Shown here piece by piece: positions 34,290-42,457 of a stretch of 64,000 bases of DNA. Source of the DNA: Silvibacterium bohemicum (GTDB lineage Bacteria > Acidobacteriota > Terriglobia > Terriglobales > Acidobacteriaceae); the NCBI RefSeq assembly GCF_001006305.1, contig NZ_LBHJ01000018.1:44584-108583 (forward strand). Reading direction: 5' to 3'. Below the pieces are notes generated by a model. That model had not been told where the DNA came from. It was given only the letters and a program-made list of their open reading frames with translations, and did not search any database. Position 1 is the first letter of the stretch. Every line of letters begins with the position of its first letter. Position numbers and translations under genes: made by a program.

Positions 34290-35238
34290 ATTGGACCGGG
34301 TCAGTTGGACTTTTCTGCCAATTACAGAGACTGTCTTCGATTACCTGTTTGTCGACCTGCAAATGTGAAGCTAATGAATCAGACAGCGATTCCAGCTTTT
34401 TACTTGACCCCTTCGATTTCAATTTTCCGCTGAAAAGAAGGCGCGCTCCTGCCACCGGTCCGGTCGCACCATCAAAATGGACTGAATCGGGACGAATTGC
34501 CGCTAGTCCAAGTTTGCCTATCATAGACAAATAGTCGAACTTGGCTGTTCGCCCAAATGATCTGACTGCGTTCATCTCCTTGTAGAGATGTGCAAATGCT
34601 TCCTCTGGATTATCATCGGCGGCCGCCAAAGCATTTGCAAACAGTTTTCCATGGCCGCCTGAATCTGTTACCCAAGATATGTAGGTATGGACCGCCTCAC
34701 CAGTGCCATTAGGTTTCCACGCATCGAGACTTTGATACTTGCGATGATTCCCAAACCCTCGGTGTATGCCACCCAATGTCTTGAGATTCTGTTGATTCTT
34801 GTCTAACCAGTGCCTGAATTCTAGTGGATCTTTGCTAACTTCCGCCCACGTCCAAACTCTTCCGTGGCCTAACCTTCCATAGACGTCGGCTATAAGTCGG
34901 TAGCCGCTCTTAACATTTTTCCCAAAATGCACGAAAAGAAACACGAGCCAAGACGCCTCGTCTATATCGCCCACTTGTTTGTATAAGATTGCAGCCCGCA
35001 CAGGATCGAAATAATCAGTTGCCGGATCTTTTCGCGATTCCGCGATTGACCGGTTGGACACTTGCTGCACGAAGCGAATCCGCCTGATGCTTTCGACTAT
35101 TTGGAAGATGAAAGTACGCCTCGCTTCCTCATCTTCAATACCAGGCAATGGGTGGACATTTGCTTCAAAGGCTTCTAACCGCTTAGATGTCGCTTTTGCG
35201 AAAACCAAGTCTTCTTTACGCATGAGGAGCCACACCAA
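34279..35238 (-). CDS. Alpha-glutamyl/putrescinyl-thymine pyrophosphorylase-like protein (clade 3)
   Basis: 319 residues. The sequence matches what I recall of the AGPT-Pplase3 family: FEANVHPLPGIEDEEARRTFIFQIVESIRR, DPVRAAILYKQVGDIDEASWLVFLFVHFGKN, GFGNHRKYQSLDAW, and SFGRTAKFDYLSMIGKLGLAAIRPDSVH. The family was predicted (Iyer and colleagues, 2013) to act in DNA base hypermodification, and some members pair with TS-like enzymes. Its start overlaps the 3' end of the TS-like gene, so the two are one operon. It may act on a hydroxymethyl- or otherwise activated pyrimidine in DNA or in the nucleotide pool. Family recall cannot be checked here. Confidence 0.72.
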   Translation of the reverse strand: MVWLLMRKEDLVFAKATSKRLEAFEANVHPLPGIEDEEARRTFIFQIVESIRRIRFVQQVSNRSIAESRKDPATDYFDPVRAAILYKQVGDIDEASWLVFLFVHFGKNVKSGYRLIADVYGRLGHGRVWTWAEVSKDPLEFRHWLDKNQQNLKTLGGIHRGFGNHRKYQSLDAWKPNGTGEAVHTYISWVTDSGGHGKLFANALAAADDNPEEAFAHLYKEMNAVRSFGRTAKFDYLSMIGKLGLAAIRPDSVHFDGATGPVAGARLLFSGKLKSKGSSKKLESLSDSLASHLQVDKQVIEDSLCNWQKSPTDPVQFRG

Positions 35239-36259
35239 AAGGCAATTCGGGAGCTGACACAGCAGGCACCGTTTCGCGCTTTTCGGCCTTTTGTTGCCTC
35301 ATCTCAATGTATGCAATATAAGCATCTGAATGCATCCGCTTGCGCATGTTGCGAAGCATAGCTGCAGATGCATCATCCTTGCCAGCGCGGAATATGGACA
35401 GAAGCCTAGCTAGATCTTGCCAATATACCGGTAAGTCAGTCGGTATTCGTGGATGTCTGCCGAGGCGAGTAGCACGTTCAAATCGGAGAATTGTCTCAAT
35501 TTGCGGGAATGGATCTCCTAAAGGCATGATTGGCATAGCTACTTTCTTCTGGAAGCCCTCAGCTAAGTAGCGCTCCGCTTTTCTCCTATCGGCGTCATAC
35601 AGATGAAGACTCCCTACTAAGTGCTTATAACGCCCCGGCTCAACATTTAATGCCATAGCTATGATTTCTTGGATCATGGTGAACGCAAAAATATCACCGG
35701 GCAGGCCCACGTATGCGTCATTGGACCTCATATGGGTGATCAACTCTAAACGGCGTCCCCTCAGAAGAAACTGCAACGTACAAGTGCAGGGGACCTCTGG
35801 AAGGTTGGCCTGTGTATCCTTCGGCTGATAGATAGGAATTACAGCACGTCTTGTGTCAGGCTTTTTCTTGATGAGGTCAACGACCCACTTCAGTTGGTCT
35901 TTGTTTTTCGCTCGAAGCCTCGGTCCATAGGCAGCCATGACCTTAGTCGCACCTTTGTAATCCGGCTTGTAATCCTTGATGTAGTACCTGATGAATGAAA
36001 AGTCATCATTTCCGGCGAGGTACCAAAGAAATTCGCCAAGCCAACTAAAGATCACTGCACGGGCTTCCGTGCGACTCATGCGTGCCCTTGGGTTGGTCAA
36101 TTCCAGAACCACTCCAGTGACTTCAAAGGCTTTGCCCTTACTCGGGTATGTCTCCTGGCCTGACGCAATGAGCCGGCGGAAGACCTCGTTTAGGAGATCG
36201 TCAAGCGTTGATGCACGGACTTTCAAGCGCACCTCTAAGGATGATTGTGATTGGCACAC
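35216..36259 (-). CDS. Thymidylate-synthase-like enzyme, dCMP-type specificity residue
   Basis: 347 residues with the TS fold: EFLWYLAGND (ThyA FLQGDTN region), AAYGPRLR, RRAVIPIYQP, then PCT with catalytic Cys158, RSND (178-181; ThyA RSCD), GLPGD (185-189; ThyA GLPFN) and HLY (219-221; ThyA HIY). The Asn that reads the uracil face in ThyA (N177) is Asp189 here. The same change distinguishes phage dCMP hydroxymethylase from thymidylate synthase, so the substrate may be dCMP (or a cytosine nucleotide), making a hydroxymethyl or methyl group. The C-terminal ~80 residues are extra. Operon with the pyrophosphorylase-like gene; divergent from SIR2-HerA. Confidence 0.82.
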   Translation of the reverse strand: MCQSQSSLEVRLKVRASTLDDLLNEVFRRLIASGQETYPSKGKAFEVTGVVLELTNPRARMSRTEARAVIFSWLGEFLWYLAGNDDFSFIRYYIKDYKPDYKGATKVMAAYGPRLRAKNKDQLKWVVDLIKKKPDTRRAVIPIYQPKDTQANLPEVPCTCTLQFLLRGRRLELITHMRSNDAYVGLPGDIFAFTMIQEIIAMALNVEPGRYKHLVGSLHLYDADRRKAERYLAEGFQKKVAMPIMPLGDPFPQIETILRFERATRLGRHPRIPTDLPVYWQDLARLLSIFRAGKDDASAAMLRNMRKRMHSDAYIAYIEMRQQKAEKRETVPAVSAPELPFGVAPHA

Positions 36260-36548
36260 TTATTGTATCTCTAAATTATTGAATCGGCAGTCCTCTTCAT
36301 TGTCGGGGCAGGTTCCTCCGCGTGACCCTGGAAAAATGATCCCTCACTTTAAGTAGCAGTCGGATCCCAATTGCTGTACCGCGCTGGCTAGAGCTCTATG
36401 GGGGTGACCTGCAAACTTTTATCAAGGTGGTTCAACCGCCGCTTTAGTTCAGCAGCGCTGAGAATCGCGCGTATGGCTGGGATACCATAGCTGCACCACC
36501 CATTTGTTGCGAACAGTCGTGCAAAGTTGAGTTAACGGCGTAACGTGT

Positions 36549-37589
36549 ATGGACATTTCAGCCCTCAAATTGGCGATACAGCAGCACATGAGCGATGGCT
36601 TGGTAACGATCGTCGGCTCGGGTTTGTCGTGCGCCGAAGGCATTCCAGGCATGAACGCTCTTGCAAGTCACCTATGCTCTGCGATGCCATCGCTCGTGGG
36701 GGGCTCCCTCCTTGACGAATGGGTCAAAGTGTCGCCGAACATCACTACCTACGGCCTTGAAGAGGGTCTGACGAAGATCGCACCATCGACGGACCTTGAA
36801 GAGGCAATCCGCGTGGAAGTCGGGCGTGTTGTTTCCGAAGCGGAAGCAGCAATCACCGCGGAAGTGTTCGCTGGCACGAGAACTCTCCGTTTCACGCGAC
36901 TGTTGCCACATCTTTTGCGACCGAGCGGGGGTTTACAGGTCGTCACGACGAATTACGATCGGCTACTGGAAGTTGCTTCTGAGGAGGCCGGCCTCGGCGT
37001 CGATGTAATGTTCAACGGTGTCTTCGCCGGGCGCCTCGATGAGCGCGAGACGCGTCTGAGCTTTTGTCGTGACGTGAAGCTGCACAAAGGAACATCACGC
37101 TTTCTCTACGCGGAGAGAGTGGTCATCAGCAAACCGCACGGAAGCCTGGACTGGTACGAGCGCAATGGTGAACCGGTGCGCCATTGCGGTCAGCTGCGGA
37201 ACGTAAGCAGGCTCATTATTCCGCCGGGCCAAAACAAGTATAGGAATGGCTATAGCAGTCCCTTCGATGTTCACCGCGAACGTGGAAATAAAGAGATAGA
37301 CCGCGCGTCGCGCTTTTTAATCGTTGGATATGGATTTAACGATGTACATCTGGAAACGCACCTGACCGACCGAATCCGCAAAGGGACACCAACCCTGATC
37401 TTGGCGCACACCCTAACTGATAACGCAAAGAAGGTTGTCAGCGCGAACCCCAATGTCATCGCTTTGGAAAGCTCCGTCGTCAGCGGAACGGCGGCTACGC
37501 GCGTTTACAGCCAAGGAAGCACCGACATTTTTGCCGGCCTGTCCTTGTGGGATCTTGAACAGCTAGTAACGGAGGTCTTCGAACCATGA
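36549..37589 (+). CDS. SIR2-like NADase, SIR2-HerA defence system
   Basis: 346 residues. TIVGSGLSCAEGIPGM supplies the GSG nucleotide loop (23-25); VVTTNYDRLLE (Asn135, Asp137) and SKPHGSLDW (His197) are the catalytic SIR2 motifs; RFLIVGYGFNDVHLETHL is the conserved C-terminal SIR2-defence motif. In the known SIR2-HerA system (also called Nezha) the protein depletes NAD+ on phage infection. Its stop overlaps the start of the HerA gene (ATGA), so the pair is co-translated. Starts 290 bases from the divergent TS-like gene. Confidence 0.9.
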   Translation: MDISALKLAIQQHMSDGLVTIVGSGLSCAEGIPGMNALASHLCSAMPSLVGGSLLDEWVKVSPNITTYGLEEGLTKIAPSTDLEEAIRVEVGRVVSEAEAAITAEVFAGTRTLRFTRLLPHLLRPSGGLQVVTTNYDRLLEVASEEAGLGVDVMFNGVFAGRLDERETRLSFCRDVKLHKGTSRFLYAERVVISKPHGSLDWYERNGEPVRHCGQLRNVSRLIIPPGQNKYRNGYSSPFDVHRERGNKEIDRASRFLIVGYGFNDVHLETHLTDRIRKGTPTLILAHTLTDNAKKVVSANPNVIALESSVVSGTAATRVYSQGSTDIFAGLSLWDLEQLVTEVFEP

Positions 37590-39340
37590 GTGAAGCGGCC
37601 CTCAATTTCGCCGCGTCCGACCATATCGGGCGCGTGGTGTCCGTTGATACGAGCCGCGTGCTCATCAACGTGTCTGATTCGGTTCTCCTAACCAGTATCG
37701 GTATCGGACAGCTCCTCGCGATCAAAGGTACGACGCAACAGGAGTTTTTAATCGCGATCACCGAGAAAGTGACACGCACGCTTGGCATGGAGTTATCGCC
37801 GGAGGCCGAGACCGGTGATGACGAGTCACTGTCGACAGTCCCCACAGATCTTATGAGAGCGGCACTCGTCGGAACATTTAGGACCGTAGAAGGCGAAAAG
37901 AAAAACACGTTCAAGCGGGGCGCAGATAGCTTTCCTCAGATCGATCGCGATTGCTATGTCATCAGTGGCGGCAATCTCCAGCGCTTTATGGGCATCCTTG
38001 GCCAGGAGATCGCGGAGGACGAGCGTTTATTACTGGGTCGGTTTGTCGCTGACCGTTCCGCAGAAGCGATCGCCAACGGCGACAAGTTTTTCCAAAGACA
38101 TGCAGCGATTCTCGGAAGTACAGGTTCGGGAAAGAGCTGGGCAGTAGCTCTGATACTTGAGCGCGCATCCAAGCTCAAATTTCCGAACATAATCGTGATG
38201 GATATGCATGGTGAGTATGCACCTCTTGCCGATAAGGCGAAGGGCGGGTTCGCGCAGCGCTTTCGGATCGCCGGCCCAGGGGATTTGGATAAACCGAAAG
38301 ATGATGTCCTGTTTCTACCCTATTGGCTTCTTAACCGGGATGAGATGTTGTCGATGATTCTGGACCGCAGCGATCAGAACGCGCCTAATCAGGCGTCGAG
38401 ATTCACATCGCATGTACGGCAACTCAAACAGGAGTTTCTGGACAGTGCGAATAAGCCTGAGGTGAAAAAGACATTCACGGTCGATTCACCAATTCCATAT
38501 CAGATGAAAGACTTGGTCGACCTGCTTGACGGCGACAATACGGCAAAAGGAATCTCCAGTTCGACCGGTAAGGCAGTTAAAGGCGACTGGGAAGATAAGC
38601 TGACGCGATTCATCTCGCGTCTCGGAGCAAAGCTCGAAGATCGCCGCTATGGATTTATGTTCACGCCACCGGCTGAGGCTCTGAAGTACGACTGGTTGTC
38701 ACAGCAACTTGTGAAGCTGCTGGGTTCGGGCGATGGTGCCGGAATTAAGATCATCGATTTCTCTGAAGTGCCTGCGGACGTTTTGCCTGTGGTGACCGGC
38801 ACCTTTGCCAGACTGCTCTACGACGTTCAATTCTGGATGAAGGCCGATAGCCGAACCCCCGTCACGATTCTATGCGATGAAGCCCACCTTTATCTTCCTG
38901 TCCGGGAAGATGCAGATGCGGTTCAGCGGCAAGCTTTGGGTGCATTCGAGCGGATTGCAAAAGAAGGCCGAAAGTATGGCTTTTCTCTGCTCGTTGTGAG
39001 TCAGCGTCCATCGGATGTCAGCAAGACGATCCTCAGCCAGTGCAATAACTTCCTTTCGCTTCGGCTGACGAACGAGACGGACCAGAATGTCATTCGACGA
39101 TTGATGCCAGATTCATTAGCTGGACTTACCGACATTCTTCCCTTGCTCGATACTGGCGAAGCGGTTCTTCTTGGTGACGCTGTTTTACTTCCAACTCGAA
39201 TCCGATTGGATAAGCCCGTTATTAGGCCGGACAGCTCTACGCGTGATTTCTGGATTGAGTGGTCGACTAAGGAAGCAGATACCGACGCCATTGTCGCGGC
39301 CGTTGAGTGTTTGCGAAGTCAGACGCGGCGGCTGCCCTAA
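37586..39340 (+). CDS. HerA-like ATPase, SIR2-HerA defence system
   Basis: 584 residues. An N-terminal HAS-barrel (DHIGRVVSVDTSRVLINVSDSVLL) precedes the DUF87/HerA motor: Walker A GSTGSGKSW (177-185), MDMHGEYAPL, Walker B TILCDEAHLYLPV and the sensor VVSQRPSDVSKTILSQCNN. In the SIR2-HerA system the hexamer assembles with SIR2 and activates NADase. It is directly downstream of, and overlapping with, the SIR2 gene. The gene ends about 150 bases from the convergent tyrosine recombinase, i.e. at the element's cargo end. Confidence 0.9.
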   Translation: MSEAALNFAASDHIGRVVSVDTSRVLINVSDSVLLTSIGIGQLLAIKGTTQQEFLIAITEKVTRTLGMELSPEAETGDDESLSTVPTDLMRAALVGTFRTVEGEKKNTFKRGADSFPQIDRDCYVISGGNLQRFMGILGQEIAEDERLLLGRFVADRSAEAIANGDKFFQRHAAILGSTGSGKSWAVALILERASKLKFPNIIVMDMHGEYAPLADKAKGGFAQRFRIAGPGDLDKPKDDVLFLPYWLLNRDEMLSMILDRSDQNAPNQASRFTSHVRQLKQEFLDSANKPEVKKTFTVDSPIPYQMKDLVDLLDGDNTAKGISSSTGKAVKGDWEDKLTRFISRLGAKLEDRRYGFMFTPPAEALKYDWLSQQLVKLLGSGDGAGIKIIDFSEVPADVLPVVTGTFARLLYDVQFWMKADSRTPVTILCDEAHLYLPVREDADAVQRQALGAFERIAKEGRKYGFSLLVVSQRPSDVSKTILSQCNNFLSLRLTNETDQNVIRRLMPDSLAGLTDILPLLDTGEAVLLGDAVLLPTRIRLDKPVIRPDSSTRDFWIEWSTKEADTDAIVAAVECLRSQTRRLP

Positions 39341-39485
39341 TGCGTTGGAAACTGTGCTCGGGCTAGGCGCCGAAGAATCCACGACAAAGGGACTCGCTCG
39401 GAATCGCACACTACTCCTCAGAAGTCGGCTTGCGGAAGTAATCAATACAACCGTCCTTAGCAACAAATTCGGTTGCGGCGCAGTG

Positions 39486-40676
39486 CTACGCCGCGTGTAC
39501 GGCAATGGATTTCTTGGGTCTTACAGATGCGACCTGCCGCTTTTTGCCTGTCTGCTCCCATGCCATGCGCGCCGATTGCGCCAGTTGTTCCTGCCGGGCT
39601 TTTACAAAAGGTGCATAGTGCTTCTCTGTCACCTTGACGCTGCTGTGTCCAAGCAGCAGCGATACCTGATCGATGGGCACGCCTGCCAGCAGCAATTCTA
39701 CGGCGAAGGTATCGCGGAACATATGCGAGTGGCAGCGCTTCAACGTGCCATCGGGGTTCTTAATGGACACATTGCCGAAAAGCAGCGTAAGCGAGCGGAC
39801 CCATCCGCGTTTCGCTGTCTCCGGCTTCCCGTTGCCACTCCAGAAGAAATAGTGCGGATTGGAGTTCGGCAGCGAGGACAGGAGAGCAACAACGTCGGGA
39901 GGCAACGGCACATAGACCGGCACGCCGGTCTTGGCGCGGTAGAGAAACAAATTGCCACCCTCGCCGAGGCGGGTGCGCTCTAGGGTCACAGCATCGGTGA
40001 TCGCAAGCCCAGACCAGCGCATGAGCAGGACCAGCGCGCGCAAGCGGTCGCGGCGGTTCTCGAAGTCGTGCCCGCCATGCCAGTTTCCATAGGAGTAGGT
40101 CCCGTCGACGATGGCCTTGAACTCGTCCTTGGGGAAGTAGTCGGTAGGCGTCGTGGCGACCTTGATGCGTTTGAGGAGGATGGCGGGGTTCTTCTGTATC
40201 CAGTCCATACGCACGCAGAACCAAAAGAAGGAGACCATCCGCTCATGCTTGCGCTGCATGGTCTGCGGCGCGTTCTCCCAACCGGAGCGGAACTTGGTCA
40301 GCAACGGCGGCGTGAGCTGGTCGAGATAGACGAGACCTTCCTGCTTGGCCCACTCCTTCAGTTGTGTCTCGAAGAAGTACCGGCTCCTCTGGAGGGTGCT
40401 GTCGGTAAGACCACGCGCATCTTCGTCGTCGCGGAAAGTCTTGATCGCATCGGCGATCTTCGCGCGCGGCCTGGCCTCGGGCTTGTTCGGGTCGGACTCA
40501 TCCTCCAACCGACGGCACAGCGTCTCGGCCTTCTCCCAGCTCCGCGTCTTCGCCGTCTTGCGCAGGTAGCGGCCATCGGGCAATGTGCCCTGTATCCATT
40601 TGGGGCAGCGGCAACGGCGATAAGAAATATCGGTCTGGTTGCAGGGCGGGTAGTGGCGTGTATAAGGCGACAGCAT
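39486..40676 (-). CDS. int: Tyrosine recombinase (integrase) of the conjugative element
   Basis: 396 residues. The N-terminus has a Cys/His cluster (HYPPCNQTDISYRRCRCPKW) that looks like a zinc-binding arm-type domain, then a SAM-like core-binding domain (TDSTLQRSRYFFETQLKEWAKQ) and the catalytic domain. The C-terminal motifs are complete: SHMFRDTFA (HxxR), SLLLGHSSVKVTEKHYAP (GH and Tyr). At the first catalytic Arg position, usual GLRI reads GLAI (RWSGLAITDAV), which may weaken it or reflect a subfamily. It is 120 bases from a half tRNA-Ala, its presumed attachment site. Confidence 0.9.
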   Translation of the reverse strand: MLSPYTRHYPPCNQTDISYRRCRCPKWIQGTLPDGRYLRKTAKTRSWEKAETLCRRLEDESDPNKPEARPRAKIADAIKTFRDDEDARGLTDSTLQRSRYFFETQLKEWAKQEGLVYLDQLTPPLLTKFRSGWENAPQTMQRKHERMVSFFWFCVRMDWIQKNPAILLKRIKVATTPTDYFPKDEFKAIVDGTYSYGNWHGGHDFENRRDRLRALVLLMRWSGLAITDAVTLERTRLGEGGNLFLYRAKTGVPVYVPLPPDVVALLSSLPNSNPHYFFWSGNGKPETAKRGWVRSLTLLFGNVSIKNPDGTLKRCHSHMFRDTFAVELLLAGVPIDQVSLLLGHSSVKVTEKHYAPFVKARQEQLAQSARMAWEQTGKKRQVASVRPKKSIAVHAA

Positions 40677-40794
40677 GGTGTCGTCCTCCTCTCCGTGTGC
40701 GACGGGCGGGCACGACGACAGTATAGTCGGCTGTACGATTTCTGTACGGTTACTCCGGCTAGGCTGTATGTTGCTGATTTTGCGGTAGTTTATT

Positions 40795-40840
40795 TGGTGG
40801 ACCTGATCGGGATCGAACCGATGACCTCTTCCATGCCATT
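40795..40840 (-). other. Attachment-site half: 3' part of tRNA-Ala(GGC)
   Basis: Read on the minus strand, 40840 to 40795 is the 3' half of an alanine tRNA with anticodon GGC: anticodon loop ATGGCAT, then GAAG, the variable GAGGTC, T-arm ATCGG-TTCGATC-CCGAT and acceptor CAGGTCCACCA. The 5' half (GGACCTG...D-arm) is absent from the sequence on its upstream side (40841-40900). Its place next to the integrase identifies it as an integration core site. Not a functional tRNA. Confidence 0.78.
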
Positions 40841-40869
40841 TTTCCCGTTATTGGACCCCTAATGGACCC

Positions 40870-41166
40870 TCAAAAGCGGACTCCCTCATCAACGATCGCT
40901 CCTTCTCCCCGGAGCCGTGTCAGCGCCTCATCCAGGTCGGCCTGTGAAATCGCGACACTGGGAGGGACGATGGCTTCTAATTGAGGAACAATCGGTAGTT
41001 CCGCCAGACACTGCCCCAGCACGAACTTGAGTGCGAAGTTGCGGCGCTGATTTGCCAACTCCTCCAGAGATAAATCTCGATAAGTTGCGGCTTGGAGTTG
41101 GGCAGATATCAACTCGACTAGGGCGTTAGTAGAAGGAGCGAATAATCCCAATACTTTTATCCTCAC
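40870..41166 (-). CDS. Small protein of unknown function
   Basis: 98 residues from a GTG start (MRIKVLGLFAPSTNALVELISAQLQAATYRDLSLEELANQRRNFALKFVLGQ and on to GEGAIVDEGVRF). It reads like a helical, soluble protein, but I recognise no family and the ribosome site is weak. It sits just outside the tRNA half-site, so it may belong to a neighbouring or older insertion. Confidence 0.45.
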   Translation of the reverse strand: MRIKVLGLFAPSTNALVELISAQLQAATYRDLSLEELANQRRNFALKFVLGQCLAELPIVPQLEAIVPPSVAISQADLDEALTRLRGEGAIVDEGVRF

Positions 41167-41425
41167 CTGAAGGGATTATGGCGCCACTTACGTTCTTATG
41201 TATAGAACTTCCGTCTTGGTCTGTCGTGGAATAGTTCGCGCATGTCGGAGTAGTTTGAAGTAGTTTTGACCTGGCTGCGCAATGATTTCATTGCTATTTT
41301 TGTGGATCAGCGTTGAGAGCGCTGACCTATCCTCCCTACTTGAAAGGGTACGAACCACGATCTGCCTGCACCCGCAGGCGACGCCGGATTTATGCGACAA
41401 GTACCGGCCCTGGAAGATCGCTACG

Positions 41426-42091
41426 ATGGCTGAATCCAAGACAGCTGCTGTTGCCGCAACCGCCCTGCTGACGAGAGCTGGATCGCCTCGCCACGTTCAA
41501 TTTGAGCCCCGGCAGATCCTCTTTGCTCAAGGCTCAAGTGGCAAGACCCTGTTCTACATCACAAGGGGTCGGGGGAAACTCGTCATTTCATCTAGTAGCG
41601 GCAAACAAGCCACTATCACACTCTTCACAACAGGCGATTTCGTTGGGGAGGAATCGCTGGCAGGCGGATACAGCAAACGAATGGCGACTGCCACGGCGAC
41701 TACCCGTTGTACTGCGCTGGAGATTGAAAGGGACGCTATGATCCGTCTGCTGCAGATGGATCATGACTGTTCTGACCTCTTTTTAGAAAGGCTGCTGGCG
41801 CGGAGCATGCGACTCCAGGCATCGCTTGTCGATCAACGTTTTAATTCGAGCGCCAAGCGCCTGGCAAGAACGCTCTTGTTGATGGCAGAAGCTGGAGAGC
41901 CGAGCGGCGGAGCAATCTTGATTCCGGAAATTTCGCAAACGGCCTTGGCGCAAAGGATTGGGGCGACTCGATCACGGGTCAGCGACCTCATGAAGCGCTT
42001 CAGGGAACTAGGTTTTCTTAAGGATTCCGGAGGAATCAGGGTACATAAGAGCCTGATCAACGTGCTTTTGCACGATGAGGACTATAAATAA
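41426..42091 (+). CDS. Crp/Fnr-family transcriptional regulator
   Basis: About 221 residues. ATG 41426 is chosen because it begins at the cyclic-nucleotide-binding-like domain (VQFEPRQILFAQGSSGKTLFYITRGRGKLVISSSSGKQATITLFTTGDFVGEESL); the C-terminal winged HTH is SQTALAQRIGATRSRVSDLMKRFRELGFLKDSGG. The residues that bind cAMP in Crp are not conserved, and no Cys cluster of Fnr is present. One of three related genes in the window (with 42458 and 63093). Confidence 0.88.
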   Translation: MAESKTAAVAATALLTRAGSPRHVQFEPRQILFAQGSSGKTLFYITRGRGKLVISSSSGKQATITLFTTGDFVGEESLAGGYSKRMATATATTRCTALEIERDAMIRLLQMDHDCSDLFLERLLARSMRLQASLVDQRFNSSAKRLARTLLLMAEAGEPSGGAILIPEISQTALAQRIGATRSRVSDLMKRFRELGFLKDSGGIRVHKSLINVLLHDEDYK

Positions 42092-42457
42092 ACACCTTTT
42101 AAACCCTTTATTACCTGCAGCTTATCAGGATGCGTAAACGCGAATACTAACAATGTTCAAAGTTGCACACCTGCCCATCCCCATTAATGGGATTATGTCC
42201 CATTAATGAGAATTTTTAGCCAAGAGGGCCTGAGGATGCCCGACAACAAGGCATCGTGTACCGACCACCTCTGGCGAACGTATCAAATATGGGAAACGCT
42301 GTCTGTCTGTTATCTGACATTCAAATACGTGCCTTTCAAAGAGTCGTATCGGAGAGCTAGCGTAAGGGCCCGTTCATCTCGCTCCGGGCATGCATCGCAC
42401 GGTTGAAGTCCGGATGAGTCATCAAGCATCCGCTGCTTTTCTGCAAAGGAGCGCTCA
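42092..42457. promoter_or_regulatory. Intergenic region with tandem palindromes upstream of the second Crp/Fnr gene
   Basis: No gene seen. CCCATTAATGGG (42180-42191, a perfect palindrome) is followed after seven bases by CCCATTAATGAG (42199-42210), a 19-base repeat period. They lie about 250 bases upstream of the Crp/Fnr gene at 42458 and downstream of the first one, and may be operators for one of these regulators. Confidence 0.5.

Noticed and set aside
40795..40840. Intact tRNA-Ala gene
   Set aside because: Only the 3' half from the anticodon onward is present; no D-arm or 5' acceptor strand.
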